From: LMDS01 sp039930465 | GTDB taxonomy: Bacteria > Pseudomonadota > Gammaproteobacteria > Burkholderiales > Burkholderiaceae_C | Length of the DNA stretch: 64,000 nt | Direction of reading: 5' to 3' | NCBI GenBank assembly: GCA_039930465.1 | Contig: JBDTTU010000007.1 | Coordinates: forward strand, 1 to 64,000 | In this document: piece after piece, positions 18,157-26,062 of the stretch | How the letters are laid out: each line of letters begins with the position of its first letter | Numbering within the stretch: the stretch's first letter is position 1 | Program-made: the position numbers and the translations under genes | The notes under the pieces: model-generated | Database searches by the model: none | The model's input: only the letters and a program-made list of their open reading frames with translations | Told to the model about the DNA's origin: nothing

Positions 18157-19830
18157 TCAGTGCGGCATGGCGCGCTGATTGATGCTGGCGAAAGCAATGT
18201 TCGACGGCAGCGTGCCGAAGACTTGCGGGCCGCTGCCAGCGAGGCGCGAGTTGCAGAAGGCCTCGAACAAGAAGTCTGGGGCGTGGCGGCGCAACAATGA
18301 GGCCTGCACCGCAAGCGCCACGTCTTGTGCGAGGCGGCGCGCACCGGCTTCGTCGCCACCGCCGTCGGCGGCGTCGACAAAGCGGGCGAGCAGGGCATCG
18401 ACGAATCGGTCGTACAAAGAGGCCGCGCCGCGTGCGGTCGCCAGTTCGGCTTCGAGCGCCTGCAGCACGTCGGCATTGCGGCCGTCACGCTTGGCGCACG
18501 CGCGCAGCAGGTCGAGCGCCATGATGTTGCCGGCGCCTTCCCAGATCGAGTTGAGCGGCATCTCGCGGTAGATGCGCGCCATGCTGCCTTCGCCGTGCTC
18601 TTCGACGTAACCGTTGCCTCCCAGGCACTCCATCGCTTCCTGCGCCAACATCGAACCGCGCTTGCAGACCCAGAACTTCGCGACCGGCGTGAGCACGCGC
18701 CGCATCAGCGCTTCGAAGGGGTCGCCTTGCCGGTCGATCGCGCGCGCCAGGCGCATCGCCAGCGCCGTGGCGGCTTCGCTCTCAATCGCCAGATCCGCGA
18801 GCACGTTCTGCATCAACGGCTGTTCGATCAAACGCCTGCCGAAGGCTTGGCGCTGAGCGCAGTGGTGCAATGCCAGCGCGGCCGCACCACGCATCAGCCC
18901 GGCGGTGCCGAGCGCGCAGTCGAGGCGCGTCAGCGTGCCCATTTCGAGGATCTGCGGAACACCACGCCCTTCTTCACCCACCAGCCAAGCCAGCGCGCCG
19001 TTGAACTCGACTTCGGAACTGGCGTTGGCGTGATTGCCGAGTTTGTCTTTCAGGCGCTGGATGTTGATGCCGTTCAAGCTGCCGTCGGGCAGCACCCGCG
19101 GCAGGAAAAAGCAGCTCAGCCCGGCCGGCGTTTGCGCGAGCACGAGGAACGCGTCGCTCATCGGTGCCGAGAAAAACCACTTGTGGCCCACGAGCCGGTA
19201 GCAGCGCCCCCAGGCCGTGTCTTCCGCATACTCGGCACGCGTGGTGTTGGCGCGCAGGTCGGAGCCGCCTTGTTTCTCTGTCATGCCCATGCCCATGGTC
19301 ACGCCACTCTTGGCGCCGACGACAGCCAGGCGCGGGTCGTAGTGCGTGCTCGCGAGCTTGCCGAACCAGTCGCCGAACACGGAGGCGTTGCCCCTCAGCG
19401 CGGGCGTCACCGCGTAAGTCATCGAGACCGGGCACAGCACCGACGGTTCGAGCTGGGTGAACATCAGGAATCCCGCTGCGCGCTCCAGGTGCGCTCCGGG
19501 TGCCAGCGACCAAGGCGTGGCATGCAAGCCGGCGCCGACCGCGGCGCCGAGCAGTGCGTGGTAGCTCGGGTGAAACTCGACGCTGTCGCAGCGGTGCCCG
19601 AAGCGGTCGTGCGTGTGCAACATGGGCTTGTGCACGTTGGCCAGCCGCGCGTGCGTCTGCATGGCCTCGCTGCCGAGCAGCGCACCCAACGCGACGCGCC
19701 CCCCCTCGTCCACCCCTGGCGCGTGAAAGGCCAGCGCGTCGCGCAGCGCATGGTCGCCGATGTAAACGTTGTGGCCGGTCAGCGCGGTGCTCTGGTTCAG
19801 CACCTCGTGCGTGGCGGCGGGCGTGTTCAT
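18157..19830 (-). CDS. AidB-like acyl-CoA dehydrogenase
   Basis: A 557-residue flavoprotein of the acyl-CoA dehydrogenase superfamily. Its long N-terminal part (NQSTALTGHNVYIGDHALRD) and overall length match the AidB subgroup rather than short-chain dehydrogenases. Recognisable pieces are MTEKQGGSDLRANTT at the flavin site, HKWFFSAPMSDAFLVLA, and the C-terminal ECLGGNGYVEE. E. coli AidB is part of the adaptive response to alkylation and binds DNA; family members in degradation operons probably act on branched acyl-CoA. The first ATG is at 19830, as the codon before it is TTG. Confidence 0.85.
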   Translation of the reverse strand: MNTPAATHEVLNQSTALTGHNVYIGDHALRDALAFHAPGVDEGGRVALGALLGSEAMQTHARLANVHKPMLHTHDRFGHRCDSVEFHPSYHALLGAAVGAGLHATPWSLAPGAHLERAAGFLMFTQLEPSVLCPVSMTYAVTPALRGNASVFGDWFGKLASTHYDPRLAVVGAKSGVTMGMGMTEKQGGSDLRANTTRAEYAEDTAWGRCYRLVGHKWFFSAPMSDAFLVLAQTPAGLSCFFLPRVLPDGSLNGINIQRLKDKLGNHANASSEVEFNGALAWLVGEEGRGVPQILEMGTLTRLDCALGTAGLMRGAAALALHHCAQRQAFGRRLIEQPLMQNVLADLAIESEAATALAMRLARAIDRQGDPFEALMRRVLTPVAKFWVCKRGSMLAQEAMECLGGNGYVEEHGEGSMARIYREMPLNSIWEGAGNIMALDLLRACAKRDGRNADVLQALEAELATARGAASLYDRFVDALLARFVDAADGGGDEAGARRLAQDVALAVQASLLRRHAPDFLFEAFCNSRLAGSGPQVFGTLPSNIAFASINQRAMPH

Positions 19831-19838
19831 CAAAGGTC

Positions 19839-20855
19839 TCAGACCAGCTTGACGACCTGCTTGCCGAAGTTCTTGCCCTTCAGCAAACCGAGGAACGCCT
19901 CAGGCGCCGCAGCCAGCCCCTGGGCCACACTTTCACGGTACTTGAGCTTGCCGGTGGCGACCATCGTGCCGAGTTCCTTCAGTGCCTCGGGCCAATGCTG
20001 CATGTGCTCGCTGACGATAAAACCTTCGATCGTCAGACGCTGCGTGAGCAGCAGCTGCGGGTTCTTCAGCGGGATCGGCTCGCCGTCGTATCCGCTGATC
20101 ATTCCGCACAGCGCGATGCGGCCGAACGCATTCATGCGTGCCAGCACCGCCTCGAAGACCGCGCCGCCGACGTTTTCGAAGCAGCCGTCCACGCCGTCGG
20201 GTGTGGCCGCCTTCAATGCTTCGTAGAGCGCCTTCGGGTCCTTGTGCGCCTTGTAGTCGACACAGGCGTCGAAGCCGAGCTCGTTCACGACATAGGCGCA
20301 CTTTTCGGCACCGCCGGCGATGCCGACCGCACGGCAGCCGCGCGCTTTTGCGAGCTGGCCCACCGCGCTGCCCACTGCCCCGCTGGCGGCGCTGACGACG
20401 ATGGTCTGCCCCGGCATCGGCTTGCAGATCTGCGTGAGGCCATACCAGGCCGTCACGCCCGGCATGCCGACGGCGCCGAGGTAGGCCGAGAGCGGAATGT
20501 GCGTGGTGTCGACCTTGCGCAGCACGCCCGGCGTGGCGGCATCGGCCACGCTGTAGTGCTGCCAGCCGCCGAAGCCCACGACCTTGTCGCCGACCTTGTA
20601 GTGTTCGTTCTTCGAGGCCACGACTTCGCCGACCGCACCGCCCTGCATCACCGCGTTCAGCGGCTGCGGCACGGCGTAGCTCTTGGCGTCGTTCATGCGG
20701 CCACGCATGTACGGGTCGAGGCTCATGAAGTGGTTGCGCACGAGCACCTGGCCGTCTTTCAGCTCGGGCACTTCGGCTTCGATCAGTTTGAAGTTGTCGA
20801 CTGAAGCCTCGCCGGTCGGGCGCGAGACAAGGTGGATCTGCGGGTTGGTGGTCAT
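19839..20855 (-). CDS. NADP-dependent MDR oxidoreductase (CurA-like)
   Basis: A 338-residue medium-chain reductase of the leukotriene B4 dehydrogenase/curcumin reductase group. The N-terminal catalytic domain has FMSLDPYMRGRM, and the nucleotide fold has VSAASGAVGSAVGQLAK. No zinc-ligand cysteines are present, as expected for this branch. It reduces carbon-carbon double bonds next to a carbonyl using NADPH. Its placement between a thioesterase and an acyl-CoA dehydrogenase suggests reduction of an unsaturated intermediate. The ATG at 20855 gives the family N-terminus. Confidence 0.88.
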   Translation of the reverse strand: MTTNPQIHLVSRPTGEASVDNFKLIEAEVPELKDGQVLVRNHFMSLDPYMRGRMNDAKSYAVPQPLNAVMQGGAVGEVVASKNEHYKVGDKVVGFGGWQHYSVADAATPGVLRKVDTTHIPLSAYLGAVGMPGVTAWYGLTQICKPMPGQTIVVSAASGAVGSAVGQLAKARGCRAVGIAGGAEKCAYVVNELGFDACVDYKAHKDPKALYEALKAATPDGVDGCFENVGGAVFEAVLARMNAFGRIALCGMISGYDGEPIPLKNPQLLLTQRLTIEGFIVSEHMQHWPEALKELGTMVATGKLKYRESVAQGLAAAPEAFLGLLKGKNFGKQVVKLV

Positions 20856-20875
20856 CGTGATTCCTTCTGCATTGA

Positions 20876-21316
20876 TCAATCGGTGGACAGCGGTGGCACC
20901 TGCAGCGCGTTCGCTGCCGCGGCACCGACCGGCAGGCGTTTCACGTATTTGAAGGTGCCGGTCGAATGCGAGCAGGCGCGGCCTTTCGCGTCATAGACGG
21001 TGGCCTCGGTGAAAGCCATCGTCGCGGTTCGGTGCATCAGCCGGCCCTTGGCGACCAGCGGGCCGATGGCCGGCTGCATGAAGCTCGTTTTCATCTCGAT
21101 CGTGACGACACCCATGTCTTTCTGCACGCTGCGTGCGGCCACTGCCATCGTTACGTCAAGCAGCGTCATGCAGGCACCGCCATGGGTCACCTGGAAGCTG
21201 TTCAGATGTTCGGGTCGCGCGGCATAGTGCAATTCGGACTCGCCGCCCTCGAAACGCTCCAGCGTGAACCCGAGGTGTTCGACGAACGGGACGAGAACAC
21301 CAAACGGAATACTCAT
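20876..21316 (-). CDS. PaaI-type hotdog thioesterase
   Basis: A 146-residue hotdog-fold thioesterase. The signature LNSFQVTHGGACMTLLDVTMAVAA contains the HGG element typical of PaaI-like enzymes, followed by the VVTIEMKTSFMQPA strand. It should hydrolyse an acyl-CoA, perhaps to rescue CoA from dead-end intermediates of the surrounding pathway. ATG 21316 was used because the longer frame adds residues that overlap the SDR gene upstream. The CDS ends 20 bases before the MDR start. Confidence 0.85.
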   Translation of the reverse strand: MSIPFGVLVPFVEHLGFTLERFEGGESELHYAARPEHLNSFQVTHGGACMTLLDVTMAVAARSVQKDMGVVTIEMKTSFMQPAIGPLVAKGRLMHRTATMAFTEATVYDAKGRACSHSTGTFKYVKRLPVGAAAANALQVPPLSTD

Positions 21317-21326
21317 GGCAGGCTCG

Positions 21327-22121
21327 TCAAGCCGCGCCGAGCACGACACTCACGCCGCCATCGACCGCGAGCCACTGGCCGGTGATGTGCTTGCCGGCCT
21401 CGCTCGCGTAAAGCAGCGTCAGGCCTTTCAGATCGTCTTCGTCACCCAGCCGGCCGAGCGGCGCTTTCGCGGCCATCTTGGCTTCGCCGAGGTGGGTGAT
21501 GAGCCCGGCAGCCATCTTCGTCATGAAGAAGCCCGGGCAGATCGCGTTGACGTTGATGTTGTACTTGCCCCATTCGGCGGCGAGCGTCTGCGTGAAGCCG
21601 ATCACTGCAGTCTTCGAGGTGTTGTAGGCCAGCGTCTGCATCTCGGGTGGGTTGCCGTTGAGCCCGGCGATCGACGCGATGTTGATGATGCGGCCGTGCT
21701 TTTTCGGGATCATCGCGATGCGCGCGACCTGCTGGGCCAGGATGAAATAGCCCCGCACGTTGAGGTTCATCACCTTGTCCCAGGCCGGCACCGGGTGGTC
21801 TTCGGCCGGTGCGCCCCAGCTGGCGCCGGCGTTGTTGACGAGGATGTCGATGCGGCCCAGGCGCTTGAGCGTTTCGTCGGCCAGGTGCCGGGTCTCGTCT
21901 TCCTTCGAGCAGTCGGCGGCGATCCATTGCGCGTCGATGCCGGCGGCCTTCAGTTCCGCCGCGGCCTGCTCCAGGTCTTCGGCCTTGCGCGAGCTCAGCA
22001 TCAATCTGGCGCCGGCCTCTCCGAGTGCATGGGCCATCTGCAAGCCCAGGCCGCGCGAGCCGCCGGTGATCAGGGCGGTCTGGCCGCTCAGGTCGAACAG
22101 TTTTTTGATCGGTGTGCTCAT
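21327..22121 (-). CDS. SDR family oxidoreductase
   Basis: A 264-residue classical SDR: TGGSRGLG cofactor motif, NNAGASWG, active-site serine in NIASIAG, and Y-N-T-S-K. The segment NINVNAICPGFFMTKM and the C-terminal GQWLAVDGG are standard for the family. Within the operon it is a candidate 3-hydroxyacyl-CoA or related dehydrogenase. It starts 29 bases after the small membrane-protein gene and ends just before the thioesterase. Confidence in class is high; the substrate is unknown. Confidence 0.9.
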   Translation of the reverse strand: MSTPIKKLFDLSGQTALITGGSRGLGLQMAHALGEAGARLMLSSRKAEDLEQAAAELKAAGIDAQWIAADCSKEDETRHLADETLKRLGRIDILVNNAGASWGAPAEDHPVPAWDKVMNLNVRGYFILAQQVARIAMIPKKHGRIINIASIAGLNGNPPEMQTLAYNTSKTAVIGFTQTLAAEWGKYNINVNAICPGFFMTKMAAGLITHLGEAKMAAKAPLGRLGDEDDLKGLTLLYASEAGKHITGQWLAVDGGVSVVLGAA

Positions 22122-22150
22122 GGTGTTCCTTCGTGGTTGTCTGCCTGCGC

Positions 22151-22342
22151 TCAGGCTTCGTCTTTTGCGCGCGAGCGCACCCAGATCAGCAAGCAGCCGA
22201 GCGCGTCGAGCACGATTCCGGCCAGTGTGATGCCCCAGCCCAGCGCAGCGTCAGTGCGCTGCACCGACATGCCCACGCCGATCAGGACCAGGCCGAGGTA
22301 CACGAGCACCCAGACCCAGCCCTCGACACGCTTCGTGTTCAT
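22151..22342 (-). CDS. 63-residue two-helix membrane protein
   Basis: A small protein, MNTKRVEGWVWVLVYLG at the start, with two hydrophobic segments (about residues 9-26 and 33-53) and a positively charged C-terminus (RSRAKDEA). Its ATG at 22340-22342 overlaps the stop of the acyl-CoA dehydrogenase gene as TGATG, a classic translational-coupling arrangement. It sits inside the acyl-CoA operon, so it may anchor or assist a pathway enzyme at the membrane. No family is recognised. Confidence 0.65.
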   Translation of the reverse strand: MNTKRVEGWVWVLVYLGLVLIGVGMSVQRTDAALGWGITLAGIVLDALGCLLIWVRSRAKDEA

Positions 22343-24183
22343 CAATACCAGGCCTCGTCCATCGTCCTGCACGTGGCGTCCCGCGTCTCGACGACCTTCA
22401 GCCAGGCGCCGATGCGTGGCAGCTCGTAGTGGAAAAAGTAGGTGCATGCGGCGAGTTTGCCGTTCATCAGGGCAGCGTCCGAGCCCGACTGCCCGAGCCC
22501 CTTCTGCGCGCACGTCGCCACGTCGAGCCAGACCCAGGCCAGCACCACGTGGCCGAAGGCCTGCAGGTAGGGCGTGGCGTTGGCGAGCGCTTCGTCGGCA
22601 TTGCCGGTGGCCCAGGCGCCCTTTGTCGCGGCGCTCAAGTCCGCGAGCGCGGTGGCCAGTGCGCCCGCGTGCGCAGCGAGCGCCGACACGGTTTTGGCAC
22701 GCTCGACCGTGGCACTCACCTTGCTCGCCAGCAGCGCCAGCCCGGCGCCTTCGTGCATCACCACCTTGCGGCCCAACAGGTCGAGCCCCTGGATGCCGTG
22801 CGTGCCTTCGTGGATCATGTTCAGGCGGTTGTCGCGCCAATACTGCTCGACCGGAAAGTCGCGCGTGTAGCCGTAGCCGCCGTGCACCTGGATCGCCAGG
22901 CTGTTCGCTTCCAGGCACCACTCGCTCGGCCAGCTCTTCGCGATCGGCGTGAGCATCTCCAGCAGCAGCGCGGCCTCGGCCGACGCTTCTTTCGTACCGG
23001 TGTGCTGCTCGTCGACCAGCCTCGCGCAGTGAAGCTCCAGCGCCAGCGCGCCTTCGCAGTAGCTTTTCTGTGCGAGCAACATGCGCTTCACGTCGGCGTG
23101 CTCGATGATCCGCACTTGCGGCTTCGAGGCATCCTTGCCGCCGACGCCGATCGGCCGACCCTGCGGCCGGTTCTTCGCATAGTCGAGCGAGGCCTCGTAA
23201 CCAGCGTAGCCGAGCATGGTCGCACCCATGCCGACGGCGATGCGCGCCTCGTTCATCATGTGGAACATGCAACGCAGGCCTTCATGAGGTTTGCCGACAA
23301 GATAGCCGATGGCACCGGCCGAACCGCGCACCGGATACTTGCCCTCGCCGAAGTTCAGCAACGTGTTCGGGATGCCGCGGTTGCCGAGCTTGTGGTTCAG
23401 GCCGGCGAGCGCGACATCGTTGCGCTCGCCGGTCAGTTCGCCGTCGGTGCCGACCAGTTTTTTCGGCACGATGAAGAGCGAGATGCCCCTGGTGCCGGCG
23501 ATCAGCTTTCCGTCAGGGCCGGGAATCTTTGCAAGCACCAGGTGAATGATGTTTTCGGTGAGCTCGTGCTCGCCGTTGCTGATCCACATCTTGTTGCCGC
23601 GCAGCCGATAACGCGCGCCCAGCGGATCGGCTTCGAAGTTGTCGCCGTCGGGCGTGGCGCGCGTCGCGACGTCGGAAAGGCTCGAGCCGGCTTGCGGCTC
23701 GCTCAAGCACATGGTGCCGGCAAAGCGCCCGGAGAACTCCTGCTTCGCGAACACAGTCTGCTGCAGCGGTGTGCCATGAACCATCAGCAGGTTCGCGTTG
23801 CCGCTGGTCAGCATCGCCCCGCCGGCAACGTTGCCACCTGCGCGCGCGAAGAAGCTGTTGGCCGCCATCTGCACGACGCAGGGCAGCTGCATGCCGCCGA
23901 TCTCGTAGTCTTGCGCGGCGGCCAGCATGCCCGATTCGGCGAAGGCCTTGATGGCGTCGTGACTGGCCTGCGGCAGGTGAACGCGCTCGCCGTCGAAATG
24001 CGGCTCGTCGGTGTCGGCCTGGCGGTTGAACGGCGCGAACTTGTCGCGGGCGAGCCGTTCGCAGCTGTCGAGCACCGACGCGAAGGTTTCGCTCGAATGG
24101 TCAGAGAAACGCTGGCGTTGCTGCAACGCAGCAACGCCGAGCCAGTCGTTCAGAAGAAAGTCGAGCGTCTGTCGGTAACTCAT
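22342..24183 (-). CDS. acyl-CoA dehydrogenase (long form)
   Basis: A 613-residue FAD acyl-CoA dehydrogenase of the long class with an extra C-terminal domain. Visible landmarks: TMCLSEPQAGSSLSDVATRA at the flavin/substrate site, MWISNGEHELTENIIHLVLAK, and the C-terminal IQVHGGYGYTRDFPVEQYWRD containing the conserved GGYG loop. It catalyses alpha,beta-dehydrogenation of an acyl-CoA, feeding electrons to ETF. The ATG at 24183 starts MSYRQTLDFLL, the usual N-terminus. It follows the thiolase and precedes a coupled small membrane protein. Confidence 0.92.
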   Translation of the reverse strand: MSYRQTLDFLLNDWLGVAALQQRQRFSDHSSETFASVLDSCERLARDKFAPFNRQADTDEPHFDGERVHLPQASHDAIKAFAESGMLAAAQDYEIGGMQLPCVVQMAANSFFARAGGNVAGGAMLTSGNANLLMVHGTPLQQTVFAKQEFSGRFAGTMCLSEPQAGSSLSDVATRATPDGDNFEADPLGARYRLRGNKMWISNGEHELTENIIHLVLAKIPGPDGKLIAGTRGISLFIVPKKLVGTDGELTGERNDVALAGLNHKLGNRGIPNTLLNFGEGKYPVRGSAGAIGYLVGKPHEGLRCMFHMMNEARIAVGMGATMLGYAGYEASLDYAKNRPQGRPIGVGGKDASKPQVRIIEHADVKRMLLAQKSYCEGALALELHCARLVDEQHTGTKEASAEAALLLEMLTPIAKSWPSEWCLEANSLAIQVHGGYGYTRDFPVEQYWRDNRLNMIHEGTHGIQGLDLLGRKVVMHEGAGLALLASKVSATVERAKTVSALAAHAGALATALADLSAATKGAWATGNADEALANATPYLQAFGHVVLAWVWLDVATCAQKGLGQSGSDAALMNGKLAACTYFFHYELPRIGAWLKVVETRDATCRTMDEAWY

Positions 24184-24232
24184 GGGATTTGTCTTTCTGC
24201 GGCCGCCGAACGCTCGTCCAGGTGCGCTCCGG

Positions 24233-25408
24233 TCAAAGCACTTCGAACACGCCTGCCGCGCCCATGCCGCCGCCAATGCACATCGTGACGACGACCTTCT
24301 TGGCGCCGCGGCGCTTGCCTTCGATCAGCGCATGGCCGGTCAGGCGCTGGCCGCTCACGCCGTAAGGGTGGCCGACGGCGATGGCACCACCGTTGACGTT
24401 CAGCCGGTCCATCGGGATGCCCAGCGTGTCGGCGCAATACAGCACCTGCACCGCGAAGGCTTCGTTCAGTTCCCAAAGGTCGATGTCGGCCACCGTGAGG
24501 CCGAGCTTCTTCAGCACCTTGGGCACCGCGAAGACCGGGCCGATGCCCATCTCGTCGGGCTCGCAACCGGCGACCGCGAAACCGAGGAAGCGGCCGAGCG
24601 GCTTGAGATTGCGCTTGCTCGCCAGCGCCTCATTCATCAGCACGCAGGCGCCGCCGCCGTCGCTGAACTGGCTGGCGTTGCCGGCCGAGATCAGGCCGCC
24701 GGGCAAGGCCGAGCGCAGGTCCTTGATGCCGTCATACGTGGTGCCGGCACGAATGCCTTCGTCGTTCTTGATCGTCACTTCTTTTGTACGCAGGCCCATC
24801 GTGGCGTCGGCCACGCCGGCCATCACGGTGCAGGCGACGATCTCATCGGTGAACTTGCCGGCTTCGAGTGCGGCGGCGGCTCTCTGCTGGCTGCCGGCGC
24901 CGTACTGGTCCATGCGCTCGCGGCCGATCTTGTAGCGCTTGGCGACCTGCTCGGCCGTCTGCAGCATGTTCCAGTAAATCTCGGGCTTGTGCTCCACCAG
25001 CCACGGGTCGGCGATCATGTGGCGGTTGGCCTCGTTCTGAACGCACGAGATGCTCTCGACACCGCCGGCCACCAGCACGTCTGATTCACCGGCGATGATG
25101 CGCTGCGCCGCCATTGCGATGGTCTGCAGGCCGCTCGAGCAGAAGCGGTTCACAGTCATGCCGCTGGTGGTGACGGGCAGGCCGGCGCGAAGTGCGATCT
25201 GGCGCGCGATGTTGCTGCCGGTCGCACCTTCGGGCGTGGCGCAGCCCATGATCACGTCGTCGACTTCGGCGGCTTCGATGCCGGCGCGTTCGACCGCGGC
25301 CCGCACGGCGAAGCCACCGAGCGTGGCGCCGTGGGTCATGTTGAAAGCGCCCTTCCAGCTCTTGGCGAGAGGGGTGCGGGCGGTGGAAACGATCACGGCG
25401 CTGGTCAT
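24233..25408 (-). CDS. acetyl-CoA C-acyltransferase (thiolase)
   Basis: A 391-residue thiolase. The nucleophilic cysteine lies in NRFCSSGLQTIAMAA, and the C-terminal catalytic histidine and cysteine in GGAIAVGHPYGVSG and CIGGGMGAAG. It cleaves 3-ketoacyl-CoA to acetyl-CoA and a shortened acyl-CoA, completing the beta-oxidation cycle with the nearby FadB-type enzyme and dehydrogenase. I chose ATG 25408 (MTSAVIVSTARTP), the family's standard start; the longer frame reads into the HD gene. Confidence 0.93.
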   Translation of the reverse strand: MTSAVIVSTARTPLAKSWKGAFNMTHGATLGGFAVRAAVERAGIEAAEVDDVIMGCATPEGATGSNIARQIALRAGLPVTTSGMTVNRFCSSGLQTIAMAAQRIIAGESDVLVAGGVESISCVQNEANRHMIADPWLVEHKPEIYWNMLQTAEQVAKRYKIGRERMDQYGAGSQQRAAAALEAGKFTDEIVACTVMAGVADATMGLRTKEVTIKNDEGIRAGTTYDGIKDLRSALPGGLISAGNASQFSDGGGACVLMNEALASKRNLKPLGRFLGFAVAGCEPDEMGIGPVFAVPKVLKKLGLTVADIDLWELNEAFAVQVLYCADTLGIPMDRLNVNGGAIAVGHPYGVSGQRLTGHALIEGKRRGAKKVVVTMCIGGGMGAAGVFEVL

Positions 25409-25425
25409 GCTTTTTCTCCTGTCAG

Positions 25426-26028
25426 TCAAATGGTGGCGGCCGCCGCGCCCGCGACGGCGCTGGAAGCCTTGTAGATGCTGTTCTTCGGCTGCGCAAACAC
25501 ACGCCGCACCATCGGTTCGAACTCGCTCATCGGCAGGGTCTCGGCTTTCGCATCGAAGGCCGGGTTGTCGTAGAGGTCGCAGAACTCGGCGGTGCGCTCG
25601 AAGTGCGCGTGGCCGCGGAACTGCTCGCGCAGGTTGCGGTCGAGGCCGACGTGGTGAAAGAAGTAGTAGCCCTGGAAGATGCCATGGTTCTGCACCATCC
25701 ACAGGTTCTCTTCGCTGACGAAGGGCTTGAGAATCGCGGCGGCGATGTCGAAGTGGTTGTAGGTGCCGAGCGTGTCGCCGATGTCGTGGAACAGCGCGCA
25801 CACCACGTACTCTTCGTCGCGGCCGGCACGGAGCGCGTTGGTTGCGGTCTGCAGTGAGTGTGTGTAGCGGTCGATCGGGAAACCGCCGTAGTCGCCTTCG
25901 AGCACTTTCAGGTGCGCCATCAGACGGTCGGGCAACGCCCGAGCGAACGGCATGAATTCGCCGCCAATCTTCTGCCAGTCGGCCTGGGTGCTGGCTTCCA
26001 TGCGGGTGAAGGTGGCGCGGTCGTTCAT
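25426..26028 (-). CDS. HD domain protein, PhnZ/MIOX-like
   Basis: A 200-residue protein with an HD-fold metal site: H in YTHSLQTATNA, the H-D pair in ALFHDIGDTLGTYNH, and later histidines in FFHHVGLDRN. The sequence resembles the HD-domain branch that includes the mixed-valence diiron oxygenases PhnZ and myo-inositol oxygenase as much as classical phosphohydrolases. It lies between the M20 peptidase and thiolase genes in the acyl-CoA run. It may be an oxygenase or a phosphohydrolase; the sequence alone does not settle this. Confidence 0.7.
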   Translation of the reverse strand: MNDRATFTRMEASTQADWQKIGGEFMPFARALPDRLMAHLKVLEGDYGGFPIDRYTHSLQTATNALRAGRDEEYVVCALFHDIGDTLGTYNHFDIAAAILKPFVSEENLWMVQNHGIFQGYYFFHHVGLDRNLREQFRGHAHFERTAEFCDLYDNPAFDAKAETLPMSEFEPMVRRVFAQPKNSIYKASSAVAGAAAATI

Positions 26029-26062
26029 GATGAGGCTCCTGCGGATGTTCGGGCGGGCGGGT

